This document shows positions 18,065 through 27,846 of a stretch of DNA of 64,000 nucleotides, piece by piece. The notes beneath the pieces are model-generated. The model ran no database searches and was not told the DNA's origin. It saw only the letters and a program-made list of their open reading frames with translations. Each line of letters starts with the position of its first letter. Positions within the stretch are counted from its first letter, which is position 1. Source of the DNA: Vibrio crassostreae (lineage in GTDB: Bacteria; Pseudomonadota; Gammaproteobacteria; Enterobacterales; Vibrionaceae); assembly GCF_024347415.1 (NCBI RefSeq), contig NZ_AP025476.1, forward strand, positions 186,001 through 250,000, given 5' to 3'. Both the position numbers and the translations under genes were made by a program.

Positions 18065-19418
18065 AATTATCAATAATCGCTCTTCAATTTTAGCGCTTAT
18101 TTTTTTTATATCTAAAGGTATATCTTTTCTTGTATTACCAATATATTCAAGGCTTCTTTCACCTGATGTTTACGGACAAATAGAATCATTAATGACAATC
18201 GTGAATATTGGCGTAATGTTTGGTGTTTTTCAACTCGATACATCAATCCAACGCTTTTATTATGAAGAAAAAAAGGTTAAAGAGCAAAGCATATTATTAA
18301 TTATAATAATGACATTCCTAGTTTCCGTTATTTTGTATATTCTATCAGATTTCTTCCTTAATTATTTTAAGGTGTCTTCTGATTACGGATACTTGTTAGC
18401 TATAGGAGTATTCCTTATTAATATGCATAATATCATATTAATATGCACTCGATTTGATAAGGATATTTTCGGTTTTTTCATTATTTGTTTTCTTCAAATA
18501 CTATTATCTACTTCACTAAGTGTTGTATTAATATCTTACTCTGGTGATCCAATAGAGTTATTCATTATAGGTCAGTTTTTAGGATATCTTATATCTATTG
18601 TTGTTGTTGTTTTTAGTAGGAAATATATAACCAACTTTGTTTTTGATATTGAATCGGTAAGGTTGGCATTGAATTTCGCAATTCCTCAGTTCCCAGCTAA
18701 AATTATGACGATCCTTAATACTTATTTATCAAGAGTATTTTTAGCTGGTTTGGTATTACCTGCCGTATTTGGTATTTATTCCATGTCATTAAAGCTAAGC
18801 CTAATAGTTCAGGTTATAATATCTGGGTTTGGTTTTATTTGGTGGCCAATCATATACAAGAATACACATCTAGAAATAATTAAGCCTAAAGTAATTAAAG
18901 CATACTTTTATGTAAACTTATTCATATTAATTGCTATATTTGGCACGTCAGAAATTTTGGTACCTTTACTTCATTTCATGCTAGGAGAAGAGTACCTTCA
19001 ATCAATACATTATTTCCTAGGTTTAACTGTATCCTTGTTGTTTCTAGTCCTTCATGAAGTTATGAGCGTTGGTCCTAAGGTCAGCAACAAAACATCGTAT
19101 ATTACATTTTCATACCTAGTTTCTTTTGTTTTTTCAATTATTGCAACTTATCCAATGATTAGCTTCTTTGGTCTTGATGGAGCGGTAATTGTATCTCTTT
19201 GTTCATCTACGTTAATAATATTGTCTAGTTCATTTTACTTAAATAAAAGTATTAGTTTGAAGGTGAATTACTACCAGATGTTGTTAACTGTATTATTTGG
19301 TGTTTCTACTTATATAAACAGCTATTTTGATTTTTTTAATACATTAGAGTTTTTGATTTTACTTCTGCTATCAATATCTTTGTTATATTATTTAGAGAAG
19401 TATACAGATAAATGTTAG
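18054..19418 (+). CDS. wzx: O-unit flippase Wzx, operon 1
   Basis: A 454-residue protein with about 12-14 hydrophobic helices and the polysaccharide-synthesis/MVF-like fold. The N-terminus SSILALIFFISKGISFLVLPIYSR matches the family start, where helix 1 leads to a LPxYSRLLSPxxYG motif (here LLSPDVYGQIES). It should flip Und-PP-linked repeat units to the periplasm for the Wzy encoded two genes downstream. It overlaps the previous GT by 11 bp. Confidence 0.85.
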   Translation: MLSKIINNRSSILALIFFISKGISFLVLPIYSRLLSPDVYGQIESLMTIVNIGVMFGVFQLDTSIQRFYYEEKKVKEQSILLIIIMTFLVSVILYILSDFFLNYFKVSSDYGYLLAIGVFLINMHNIILICTRFDKDIFGFFIICFLQILLSTSLSVVLISYSGDPIELFIIGQFLGYLISIVVVVFSRKYITNFVFDIESVRLALNFAIPQFPAKIMTILNTYLSRVFLAGLVLPAVFGIYSMSLKLSLIVQVIISGFGFIWWPIIYKNTHLEIIKPKVIKAYFYVNLFILIAIFGTSEILVPLLHFMLGEEYLQSIHYFLGLTVSLLFLVLHEVMSVGPKVSNKTSYITFSYLVSFVFSIIATYPMISFFGLDGAVIVSLCSSTLIILSSSFYLNKSISLKVNYYQMLLTVLFGVSTYINSYFDFFNTLEFLILLLLSISLLYYLEKYTDKC

Positions 19419-19425
19419 GTTTTGT

Positions 19426-20535
19426 ATGTGTAAAGAAGGTAATAAAAAAGAAATTAGCATTTTGATCAATGCATTGGACAATGGAGGGGCTGAGAATGTA
19501 TGCCTGAACTTGGCCAACAGCTTTATAAATGAAGGCCTTGATGTAACACTTGTCGTTCTTTATGAAAGCGATAAATCAATGTCTAAATACTTAGACCCTC
19601 GTATCAAGTTAATTAATCTCAGTGTATCCAGAGCTCGATATGCTGTGTTTGCCATTTACAAATATCTAAAAGAGTTTGAGCCTGTTAAATTATTAGTTTT
19701 CAACCACCAGTTACTGATGATAGCTATTACTTATAAATTATTGCTTAGGAAGAATTTTAATATATACAGTCGAGGGATTAATACCTTGTCTAAAGAGCTT
19801 AACTCCAACGCATCATTTTTTAATGGTAAGCTTATGAAAAATTTAATAAAGCTAATTTATCCAAGAGTTGATGGGGTTGTTTGTCAGTCCCAAGGGATGA
19901 AAGAAGATTTAATAATGTTAATACCATCTTTATCTGGAAAGGTTATAACAATAAACAACCCTCTCAATGATAGATATAAAGGCATCCCCGTTCAAAATGT
20001 AGATGATAACGACTATGTTTTGTTTGTGGGGCGGCTAGAAAAGCAAAAAAACTTACAAATGGCTGTAGAAATATTTAATAGTTTACTTGAAAAGTCACCA
20101 AGCCTCGATTTTTATATCGTTGGTGAAGGTAGCGAAGAGGTAGCTCTAAAAAAATTAGTATATGATTTAAAGTTGACTGATAAAGTTCACTTTTTGGGAG
20201 TAATTAACGATCCAAAACAATTAGCTAGTTTATATTTTAATGCTAAAGCTACCATTTTAACTTCGTTATTTGAAGGGTTTCCTAACGTATTGGTCGAGTC
20301 TATCAGTTTTGGTACGCCAGTTGTCGCTTTTGACTGTATGAGTGGCCCTAAAGATATTATACTTAATAAACGTAATGGTTATCTTATTAATCTAAATGAT
20401 AGTAATGAATTTAAAAATAAACTTTTGAAAACAATCGAAACTGATTGGTGTAGAGTAGATGTTGCTAACACAATCAAGCACTTAGACTCAAAAAATGTAT
20501 CTAAGAGCTACTTAAGTTATATGGGCTTGTTGTGA
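19426..20535 (+). CDS. GT4 glycosyltransferase, operon 1
   Basis: A 369-residue GT4 enzyme. ISILINALDNGGAENVCLNL (10-29) is the GGAE acceptor-side signature of the PglA/PglJ/AmsD-like N-acetylgalactosaminyl and galactosyl transferases. VLFVGRLEKQKNLQMAVEIF is near 198-217 and LTSLFEGFPNVLVESISFG near 279-297 (E-x7-E). A HexNAc acceptor or donor is plausible but not proven. It is followed without a gap by the wzy gene (GTGA overlap). Confidence 0.84.
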   Translation: MCKEGNKKEISILINALDNGGAENVCLNLANSFINEGLDVTLVVLYESDKSMSKYLDPRIKLINLSVSRARYAVFAIYKYLKEFEPVKLLVFNHQLLMIAITYKLLLRKNFNIYSRGINTLSKELNSNASFFNGKLMKNLIKLIYPRVDGVVCQSQGMKEDLIMLIPSLSGKVITINNPLNDRYKGIPVQNVDDNDYVLFVGRLEKQKNLQMAVEIFNSLLEKSPSLDFYIVGEGSEEVALKKLVYDLKLTDKVHFLGVINDPKQLASLYFNAKATILTSLFEGFPNVLVESISFGTPVVAFDCMSGPKDIILNKRNGYLINLNDSNEFKNKLLKTIETDWCRVDVANTIKHLDSKNVSKSYLSYMGLL

Positions 20536-21614
20536 TTCATATTTTCATATTATTACTTTCGTTATCCTTCGCATTCTTATGTTTATACTCAAGCCGAAAG
20601 CAGGATTTATCGCTTGCTTTGATTATGTCTTTTGTTGTAATTTTAACTATAGGACTTCGTTATGATGGGATAGATTATGATCAATACTTTTATATATATG
20701 ATAATGTAAAGAGTTTTGATTATTTCTCGATCTTTGGTTATGACATAGATCCAATGACTCCAATAGAGTCAGGTTTTTACTGGCTAGCTTTGATAGAGAA
20801 GAGCTTATCCAATCATTTTTATAACTTTATATTTATTATTGCTTTTATTTCTGTTTTGATGAAGTTTTTTTCTTTTGAAAAACTTTCTCCTTATATATGT
20901 TTGAGCTTTTTCCTTTATATTTGTCTGGATTGGTACTGGAAAGACTTATCTCAAATAAGAAATGGAATTGCAACTGCATTTTGCCTTTTTTCTTTGTACT
21001 ATTTGTATAATAAAGAAAAAGTAAAATTTTTATTTTTTGTTTTTATCGGCTCATTATTCCACCTGTCCTCTTTTATAATGATGGTGTCTATTTTTTGCCG
21101 GTATATGAGCTATCGATTTTTATATTTTTTAGTTTCTATCAGTATCATTGTCGCTTATTTTGGTGGTGTCGGTCTCATACTTTCAGAGTTGTTTTCTATG
21201 CTCGGTTTTTCGAGCACTTCAAGAATTGTAAAATATGCTGAGTCAGGTCTTTATGTTGACGGTATATCGCTATTTGGAGGGACTTCATTATTTTATCTTG
21301 TGACACTATTCCTTTTGGCTTTATTTAAAGATGAGCTTGTTTATAAGTGGCCGATAAATAGACTTCTTATAAAAGTATATATCGTTGGCCTGTCATTAAC
21401 CTATCTATTTATTGACTATGGTATACTATCCGGACGGATATCAGATATGTTAGTGACACCATTATTAGTTGTGTTATTACCAAGTTTCATGTTATTAAAA
21501 AGCTATGATAAGTTCTTTTGTTTGGCGTTATTAATGCCATATTTAATAGTTTGGTTTGTTACTCTATTGAGCAAGTCAGCTGCATATACTTCGATATTAG
21601 GGTTTTTAATATGA
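20532..21614 (+). CDS. wzy: O-antigen polymerase Wzy (EpsG-like), operon 1
   Basis: A 360-residue polytopic protein with about 10 hydrophobic helices. The early segment ILTIGLRYDGIDYDQYFYIY (37-56) is the EpsG-family signature (GxRxxxxxDYxxY). SQIRNGIATAFCLFSLYYLY and GSLFHLSSFIMM (His in a membrane loop) follow, also typical. The GTG start overlaps the preceding stop. It would join O units in the periplasm with Wzz controlling length. Confidence 0.75.
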   Translation: MIHIFILLLSLSFAFLCLYSSRKQDLSLALIMSFVVILTIGLRYDGIDYDQYFYIYDNVKSFDYFSIFGYDIDPMTPIESGFYWLALIEKSLSNHFYNFIFIIAFISVLMKFFSFEKLSPYICLSFFLYICLDWYWKDLSQIRNGIATAFCLFSLYYLYNKEKVKFLFFVFIGSLFHLSSFIMMVSIFCRYMSYRFLYFLVSISIIVAYFGGVGLILSELFSMLGFSSTSRIVKYAESGLYVDGISLFGGTSLFYLVTLFLLALFKDELVYKWPINRLLIKVYIVGLSLTYLFIDYGILSGRISDMLVTPLLVVLLPSFMLLKSYDKFFCLALLMPYLIVWFVTLLSKSAAYTSILGFLI

Positions 21615-22603
21615 GTGCAGAAATGGAATTGAATTTTTTGGGTGATGTTTTTTTGGATAGAGCACATAGTCCAATAGCTTTGAAAAATTATATTTGTAAT
21701 TTAGAGCATCCTATAACATGCCATGATGGAGCAATATCAGGTAAAGTTAATTTAAAAGCTAAAAAAAGTTATTACCTGGAAACATTTGGACAGCTGCCAA
21801 TTGCAGTTTCATTAGCTAATAATCATATCTTTGACTTTGGGGTTAAAGGAGCTTTAGACACAATTGACTATTTGAATAGTAATAACATAAAGTTTTGTGG
21901 ATTGGGTAACTTAAGTAACAATTATAATAACCCAGTTTACTTAGAAGCTCTAGGAGGAGTAATATCTTTATTGTCTTATTGTTGTAACTCTACTAATCCA
22001 GGTCGAGGTGATAATAATCTAGATTTGGCATTGATAGATGAAAATAAGATAAAAGAAGATATAGCTTTAGCTAAGAAGAATTCTAGTAAGGTTATACTTT
22101 TTCTGCATTGGGGAGATGAAGAGTGTTTTCTACCAAAACCCGAAGACGTTCTGCTAGCTAGGCGACTAATTGATGCAGGAGCTGATATGATTATGGGACA
22201 TCACGCACATATAATCCAATCTTATGAACGTTATAATGGTAAAGATATCTACTACGGCTTAGGAAATTCATTGTTCCCTGATCTAGATACTCCCTCTTAT
22301 TTTAATAGCGAAGGTGTGTCTACTTATCGATTCAAAAAGGAACAGCGCTCTTGGAACAAAAGTGGCTTGCTAGTATCCCTCGATGACAACTTCAATGTAA
22401 GTAACCACTTGGTCAAATCAACGAACTTAGATCCACAGATAAGTAAGGTTAAGTATTCTCCACCATCACTGATTGTAACCAACGATAAAATTTATCAAAT
22501 GATCAAAGGTTTTAAGTATAGATCTATCATGGTTATGAACTTTATTGAAAATCCTAAATTTCCAGATATGGAAAGAATCAGAAGATTTGTTTCAGGAAAA
22601 TGA
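21611..22603 (+). CDS. CapA-family metallophosphatase-like protein
   Basis: A 330-residue protein of the PGA_cap/CapA family (calcineurin-like metallophosphoesterase fold). Visible metal-site motifs are NFLGDVFLDRA (7-17), LANNHIFDFG (near 69-78), LFLHWGDEE (near 163-171) and MGHHAHIIQ (near 196-204). There is no signal peptide or membrane anchor, unlike the CapA of poly-gamma-glutamate capsules. The ATG at 21611 overlaps the wzy stop (ATGA). Sitting between wzy and an adenylate-forming enzyme, it may take part in an amide or amino-acid modification of the glycan; this is inference. Confidence 0.8.
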   Translation: MSAEMELNFLGDVFLDRAHSPIALKNYICNLEHPITCHDGAISGKVNLKAKKSYYLETFGQLPIAVSLANNHIFDFGVKGALDTIDYLNSNNIKFCGLGNLSNNYNNPVYLEALGGVISLLSYCCNSTNPGRGDNNLDLALIDENKIKEDIALAKKNSSKVILFLHWGDEECFLPKPEDVLLARRLIDAGADMIMGHHAHIIQSYERYNGKDIYYGLGNSLFPDLDTPSYFNSEGVSTYRFKKEQRSWNKSGLLVSLDDNFNVSNHLVKSTNLDPQISKVKYSPPSLIVTNDKIYQMIKGFKYRSIMVMNFIENPKFPDMERIRRFVSGK

Positions 22604-23961
22604 TGCGAAAATTATTGAACAGATTCACAACTAAAAATGATGCACGCTTTTCTTTAGCCAAAGAGTATGAAGAAAAGTTTAATCGAAGTCATGAAACTAT
22701 TAACGAAGATAAACGTCTCTTATTGACTGACTTAATTAATCATGCAGTTCAAAACACACGCTATTACAAGGAAACTATTCCAGAAGCTTTAGTCTCTCAA
22801 ATGAATGACCGACTGATAACGCCGGAAGAGTTGATTTGTAACTTACCGATACTAGATAAGACATCTTTAAGAGAAAACTCTAGAGCTTTGGAGAGCGAAA
22901 AAGAGACAGGTAATGTTAAGTTTTATAACTCGTCCGGAGGTTCAACCGGAGAGCCCGTTAGAGTTTTGCAAGATAATGTATTCTATGAAATTAATGAAGC
23001 TCATCATATTCTAGTATTTAAGTTAAGAGGATGTGGTCCTTTTGATTACTGTATAAAAATATGGGGTGCGGAACGAGATACCTTTGAGGGCAAAAAGCCA
23101 TTTTCAATGAAGGTGCGAGACTTCATTCGAAACAGGGTCATTTTTAATTGTTTTAAGATGAATAAAGACGATATGGTTTATATATTGTCCAAAATAAAGA
23201 AAACTCAGCCACAACTGATCGTTGGTTATGTAGATGCCTTATATGAGTTAGCAAAGTTTGGTAGTGAGCAAAGGATTCATATGCCCAATCAGAAAGCTAT
23301 TCATTCCGGCGCTGGTGTCTTACATCCATATATGAGAAAGAAAATAGAAGAATATTTTGGTGCAAAGGTTTTTAATCATTATGGTTGCAGAGAAATAGGT
23401 GCAATAGCCACAGAGTGTGATCAGTTTGATGGGCTCCATATCTTAGAGCATAAAGTATATGTTGAGATACTTGATGATAATGGTTGCCCCTTACCTAATG
23501 GAGAGGAAGGTAATATTGTTATCACAGATTTGACTAATTACAGTATGCCATTAATTAGATACGCTATCGGTGATAGAGGCGCAATACAAGATTATAGTGC
23601 TTGTAATTGTGGGACAGGGTACAGAAAGTTAAGTTATGTATCTGGGCGTACTGGGGAGCAGATTTCAACCAAAAGTGGTGCTAAGGTATCGTTGGTATTA
23701 TTTGCTCATTTATTTGGCGTGGTATTAGGCGAACTTCAACCAACAAATTATCTAATTCATCAGATTGATTTGGATAACGTGAAAGTTTACTTCCCTAGAG
23801 AGAGCAATTTTAACTCAAGGCTATTAGAGGGGCTTCAGGACAAGTTGTCTAAAGCTTTAGATGATATTAATATTGAGTTTATCTTTGAAGATCCTGATTT
23901 TTTCAAAAAAACCATAACAGGAAAGAAAATTCATTTCATGAGTGATTTAGATAATGAATAG
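22600..23961 (+). CDS. CapK/PaaK-like adenylate-forming enzyme
   Basis: A 453-residue ANL-superfamily protein related to phenylacetate-CoA ligase and the capsule protein CapK. The phosphate-binding loop NSSGGSTGEPVRV is near residues 111-123; FNHYGCREIGAIATECD (near 261-277) corresponds to the adenylation A5-like region; YAIGDRGAI and SGRTGEQI follow near 325-350. It probably activates a carboxylic acid as an acyl-adenylate for transfer to a sugar amine. It overlaps the capA-like gene (ATGATG over TGA). The acid is unknown. Confidence 0.82.
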   Translation: MMRKLLNRFTTKNDARFSLAKEYEEKFNRSHETINEDKRLLLTDLINHAVQNTRYYKETIPEALVSQMNDRLITPEELICNLPILDKTSLRENSRALESEKETGNVKFYNSSGGSTGEPVRVLQDNVFYEINEAHHILVFKLRGCGPFDYCIKIWGAERDTFEGKKPFSMKVRDFIRNRVIFNCFKMNKDDMVYILSKIKKTQPQLIVGYVDALYELAKFGSEQRIHMPNQKAIHSGAGVLHPYMRKKIEEYFGAKVFNHYGCREIGAIATECDQFDGLHILEHKVYVEILDDNGCPLPNGEEGNIVITDLTNYSMPLIRYAIGDRGAIQDYSACNCGTGYRKLSYVSGRTGEQISTKSGAKVSLVLFAHLFGVVLGELQPTNYLIHQIDLDNVKVYFPRESNFNSRLLEGLQDKLSKALDDINIEFIFEDPDFFKKTITGKKIHFMSDLDNE

Positions 23962-24772
23962 ATTAGCTGTGATCATGAGTGTATATTGCTCTGATAGATT
24001 AGATTATCTAGAAGAAGCATTCTCCAGTCTACTCGCACAGGATTTCGTTGATTTTGATATCTATATAAATATAGACGGTGACATTCCATCAGATCTCAAT
24101 AAGTACCTGTCTAAGCAATTAGATCTTAACGAAAATCTGTTTATATATCGAACTGAAGTGAATCAAGGTTTAGCGAGCTCTCTAAATCGATTAATTGAAG
24201 AGATCTTAGTTAAGGAACAATATTACTATATAGCGAGGATGGATAGTGATGATACCTGTGACCCTTCTAGGTTCAGGAAGCAAGTAGAGTTTATGGACAA
24301 CGACAAAAGTGTTGATATTTCTGGCTCTTATTGTCGAGAATTTGGCGCATCATATGCGTTGGATCTAAAAAAAGTTCCACTTACTCATGAAGAGCTCGTT
24401 AATTTTTCTTTGCTTCGATGCCCATTTATCCATCCAACGGTGATCTTTAGAGCAGATGTATTGAAAGATGGGAATCGTTACCCCACAGACACCCATCTTA
24501 CCGAGGATATGGCGTTTTGGTTCCAATTGCTTGATCGGGGTTATAGGTTCGCAAACCTGGGACAGCCCTTGCTGCAATATCGTTTGAACGAAGATACGGT
24601 CAAGCGTAGGCAAGGTTTTAAAAAAGGCTTTCACGAAACGATATTGCGATTTAGTTATATGCTCAAATGGAAAAAGATAACGTTGAAAAATATTTGTCTG
24701 ATATTAGCTCGATTATTTTTTCATATGTTACCTGTTGATATAATTAAGTATCTTTATAAAAACAAGCGTTAA
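23954..24772 (+). CDS. GT2 glycosyltransferase, operon 1
   Basis: A 272-residue GT-A enzyme of family 2. RLAVIMSVYCSDRLDYLEEA (3-22) is the standard GT2 N-terminus; ARMDSDDTCDPSRF (near 95-108) carries the DxD metal motif; TEDMAFWFQLLDRG (near 179-192) carries the ED catalytic region. It overlaps the previous gene by 8 bp and is the last gene of operon 1. Confidence 0.87.
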   Translation: MNRLAVIMSVYCSDRLDYLEEAFSSLLAQDFVDFDIYINIDGDIPSDLNKYLSKQLDLNENLFIYRTEVNQGLASSLNRLIEEILVKEQYYYIARMDSDDTCDPSRFRKQVEFMDNDKSVDISGSYCREFGASYALDLKKVPLTHEELVNFSLLRCPFIHPTVIFRADVLKDGNRYPTDTHLTEDMAFWFQLLDRGYRFANLGQPLLQYRLNEDTVKRRQGFKKGFHETILRFSYMLKWKKITLKNICLILARLFFHMLPVDIIKYLYKNKR

Positions 24773-24871
24773 AGGTATCCTATTAGAAGGCTTAAATGGT
24801 TCGGCTGCTACTTTTGGTTATTTAACAGTGCCTATTTTTAACTGGAAATGTTGTAGAGCAATAGTTACTTG

Positions 24872-24912
24872 GCCGAATAACATTGTCACTATATCTAATG
24901 ATGTTGTTCGGC
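24872..24912. other. Inverted repeat between convergent operon 1 and wecA
   Basis: GCCGAATAACAT (24872-24883) and ATGTTGTTCGGC (24901-24912) form a 12-bp stem with one G-T pair and a 17-nt loop. It lies 100 bp after the last operon 1 gene and about 150 bp after the wecA stop on the other strand. No U tract follows, so termination is possible but unproven. The remaining 292-bp gap holds no convincing gene. Confidence 0.5.
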
Positions 24913-25064
24913 TCCGAAACTTAAACTAGGTGAACAGAAGCAATATTTCTTATGGATATTGAGAGTTGATAGAGAGTGAAGTAATTTATTCGACTTCCTG
25001 ATTTCAGATAAATAAAATTAAGCCACTCGTCTTCTATTTATACCTAAATGTGTATGTCGTTTTT

Positions 25065-26132
25065 CTAGATCGTTTTATTTATGGCTTTTCTAACATAAGC
25101 TGTGATTTTCCATACGTTGCTTAACAACACAAGATAAATCAAAAAACAGACTACGAAGCTGTACAACATCACATATTCAGGAACACCAATCATTTCAGCG
25201 TAGATCCCAACACCAGCATATAGAGCTGCGATAGCACAAATAATAATAAGTGTTTGGGTTGAGCTCAAGCCTAAGCGTTGAAAAATATGATGTAAGTGAT
25301 CACGGTCGGGCTTAAATGGTGAATCACCTCTTCGAATACGACGAATCATGATTGAGGCCATGTCCATTAAAGGGACAGCAATAAGCCATAGTGCGGTTAC
25401 AGGTCTTAGAGGTGGCTTTGTTCCGTTTTGGCTAGAAAGTAATAACAACCAAATAACGGTAAAGCCGATAAGCATGCTACCTGCATCTCCCATAAAAACC
25501 TTTCTTTTCCTACCGAAAGCACCTAGGTTTAGCAAAATATAGGGGATTATTACTACAACAAGTACAAGACAAATATAAGCTAGGTTTGCTTGTCCATCAT
25601 GGTTAAGCATAACTCCCAGTCCACCAAAGGTTACTATTGCTAGTCCCCCTAGAAGTCCATCTATACCATCAACCATATTAAAAGCATTGATTGCTCCCAC
25701 TACGGCTAAAACGGTCACCAAGTACCCAAACCAACCAAGCGTAACCACCTCTCCTGAGCCTAAAATGTCTCCGATGGTATTGAGCTCAATACCACCAATA
25801 ACCATCATTGCAACAGATAGCCCTGCTTGGATCACAAAACGTAACTTAAAACTTAAGTCATATTTGTCATCTAAAGCACCAACACCAACGAGAAGTATGA
25901 TGGAAATCGCATAGAGCTCGGTATTTGGTAAAATGTCGGGGTTGTTAAGTAAAAAATAGAGGATGGATACGCAAATAGAAATCCCACCAACTAAAGGAAT
26001 AGCTCCGCTATGAAGTTTACGTGAATTAGGTTTATCTACTAGGCCAATTTTCTTAGCAAGCTTACGCATCGTAAAAAGACTTGCTAAAGAAAAGAAAAAA
26101 AGAAAAGAGAGATCAAGTAATGGAATGAGCAC
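25065..26132 (-). CDS. wecA: Undecaprenyl-phosphate GlcNAc-1-phosphate transferase
   Basis: A 355-residue polytopic enzyme of the MraY/WecA family that starts O-unit synthesis by moving GlcNAc-1-P from UDP-GlcNAc to undecaprenyl phosphate. DD at 88-89 in VGALDDKYDLSF is the Mg/catalytic pair, FNMVDGIDGL (151-160) the second catalytic loop, FMGDAGSM (213-220) the third, and DRDHLHH (276-282) the His-rich sugar-recognition loop. It lies alone and convergent with operon 1, which has no other initiating enzyme. The substrate is assigned by WecA similarity; a WbpL-like preference for FucNAc or QuiNAc cannot be excluded. Confidence 0.85.
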   Translation of the reverse strand: MLIPLLDLSFLFFFSLASLFTMRKLAKKIGLVDKPNSRKLHSGAIPLVGGISICVSILYFLLNNPDILPNTELYAISIILLVGVGALDDKYDLSFKLRFVIQAGLSVAMMVIGGIELNTIGDILGSGEVVTLGWFGYLVTVLAVVGAINAFNMVDGIDGLLGGLAIVTFGGLGVMLNHDGQANLAYICLVLVVVIIPYILLNLGAFGRKRKVFMGDAGSMLIGFTVIWLLLLSSQNGTKPPLRPVTALWLIAVPLMDMASIMIRRIRRGDSPFKPDRDHLHHIFQRLGLSSTQTLIIICAIAALYAGVGIYAEMIGVPEYVMLYSFVVCFLIYLVLLSNVWKITAYVRKAINKTI

Positions 26133-26572
26133 GACTAAGCCTAATAGTGTATGGTGCAGAATATTTTAGTGTATTTGCCTTTGATATAAAAGAGGAAGGC
26201 ACAATCTGCGTGATCTTTCTTACTTAATGGTCACCATTTTTTGCAGCATACTTGTTAGTTTTCTGTATTCAATCATGAACAGTAGAGCCTCTTAACTTCA
26301 AGAGTATATGATTCACAATTAGATATATTAATATGCCAAGGTATGCTCATGGTATTTGCTTCGGTTATCTGTAACACAGATGGACATAGTTGAGTACTTG
26401 AACAAATTCTACTTCATTAACTACGAAGTTAGTCTCTAGCTATAGGTCTCAGCCCAGCCCCCTCCCTTTTTTGTCAATGTGAACTCAAACAAAGTACATG
26501 AAATAAAAGGCTACTTTAGAAATGGACCAATACAAGGAGTATTTTAGATAACAAGCGACAATTCCCAATTTC
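26133..26572. other. Divergent intergenic region wecA/wzz
   Basis: A 440-bp AT-rich stretch between divergent wecA and wzz. It should hold both promoters. A short palindrome ATCTGT/ACAGAT with a 3-bp centre (26367-26381) is the only symmetric site seen. No ops element, RNA gene or credible ORF was found. Confidence 0.5.
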
Positions 26573-26674
26573 TTGATGGAAACGTCCAGCAAAGTTAACA
26601 GATCATACGATACTAAAAGTACAAGGTGTGTTAGCATTTATACGTTATTAAATTATATGTTTGAGAGATCTATA

Positions 26675-27799
26675 GTGAAGCATCAGAGTCAACCGCAGGC
26701 GTATACCCCGCAAAACCCACCTATGTATAATTCTAATGATGAGAGTGTTCTCAAAGAACTTTTTCAAGCTGTATGGGACGGGAAGTTCATTGTTTTACTT
26801 GTAGCTTTATTGTCTGCAGCTATCAGTGTTGCTATTGCGTTGTCAGCTCAGGAGTGGTGGTCTTCAAGTGCTATAATAACGAAGCCTCAATCTCAAGATT
26901 TAGCAGCCTACCAGCAACAAGTTCGTCAGTTTCAGCCTGTATTTAATATTTATCAAGAAGATGGCACTGTTATTGTTAGTAAAGAATTAGACCGTTTAGT
27001 GAGTTCCAGTGTTCTGTTCGAACGTTTTGTGAATACTTTTAATTCAACCAACAATAAGCGAACTTTCCTTAACGAAAGTGTGGATTTTCAAAAGATCAAG
27101 GACACTCTAACGCCTGAAAGCTCGAAAATGACGGAAGATGCTTCACGAGCACTTTATTCCCAGTGGTTTGAAAGAGTTTCGGCGTCGAATGTTAACAAGA
27201 ATGATCGTAGTTCCCCCTATGCACTCACTTTTCAAACAATGACGAAAGAAAGTAGCTTTGACTTACTGAATGCCTATATTGTGGCTACTGAATCAAAAGT
27301 TCACCAAGATGCGTTTAATAACTTAAAGGCGGCTGTCAACGGTAAGCGAAATGAGTTGATCCAACAGAAGATAATTTGGGAAACTCAGGCGAAAAATCAA
27401 TTGTTAGTGGAAACTGAACGAACGAAGTATGCCGCTGATATAGCACGAGCTGCTGGAGTGGATAGTCCAATTCAGACTGGTAATGATAATGAACTATTTG
27501 GTATCGATCTGGGGTTGAAAGGTTTGGAGGCAAAAGTTCACGCTTTGGAATCAATAAAAAATCTCAGCGTCATTGAGCCTCGCCTACAGCAGATAAATGC
27601 AAAATTGGATATGTTGAAGAGTCTTGAAATAGACAGAAATGCTGAGTTTCAAACATTCCGTTTCCTTGAGAGTGTCCAACAACCAGTTACTAGAGATAAA
27701 CCCAAGCGCGCTGCGATTGTTGTCCTTGCTACATTAATCGGTGGGATGATTGGTGTGGCTATTGTGTTGATACGCTTCGTTTTTAGAAAAGAAGATTAA
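26675..27799 (+). CDS. wzz: O-antigen chain-length determinant Wzz
   Basis: A polysaccharide co-polymerase of about 374 residues with TM1 (FIVLLVALLSAAISVAIALS), a long periplasmic coiled region and TM2 near the C-terminus (AAIVVLATLIGGMIGVAIVLI), preceded by the Pro-rich KPKR. It sets modal O-chain length with Wzy. The frame is open back to 26573, but the 34 extra residues (rich in S/T/R) precede the usual Wzz start; the GTG at 26675 has GAGAG upstream and is preferred, with ATG 26657 as an alternative. A strong terminator follows. Confidence 0.82.
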   Translation: MKHQSQPQAYTPQNPPMYNSNDESVLKELFQAVWDGKFIVLLVALLSAAISVAIALSAQEWWSSSAIITKPQSQDLAAYQQQVRQFQPVFNIYQEDGTVIVSKELDRLVSSSVLFERFVNTFNSTNNKRTFLNESVDFQKIKDTLTPESSKMTEDASRALYSQWFERVSASNVNKNDRSSPYALTFQTMTKESSFDLLNAYIVATESKVHQDAFNNLKAAVNGKRNELIQQKIIWETQAKNQLLVETERTKYAADIARAAGVDSPIQTGNDNELFGIDLGLKGLEAKVHALESIKNLSVIEPRLQQINAKLDMLKSLEIDRNAEFQTFRFLESVQQPVTRDKPKRAAIVVLATLIGGMIGVAIVLIRFVFRKED

Positions 27800-27807
27800 T
27801 TCGCTTT

Positions 27808-27840
27808 AATGGCTAGTGTCTCACACTAGCCATTTTTTAT
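27808..27840 (+). terminator. Rho-independent terminator of wzz
   Basis: A perfect 12-bp stem, AATGGCTAGTGT and ACACTAGCCATT, with a 3-nt loop, followed by a TTTTTT run, 9 bp after the wzz stop. Confidence 0.92.
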
Positions 27841-27846
27841 TCCCCC

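Noticed and set aside
24778..24930. Open frame after the GT2 gene of operon 1
   Set aside because: About fifty codons without a start or ribosome site, running through the inverted repeat; no family resemblance.
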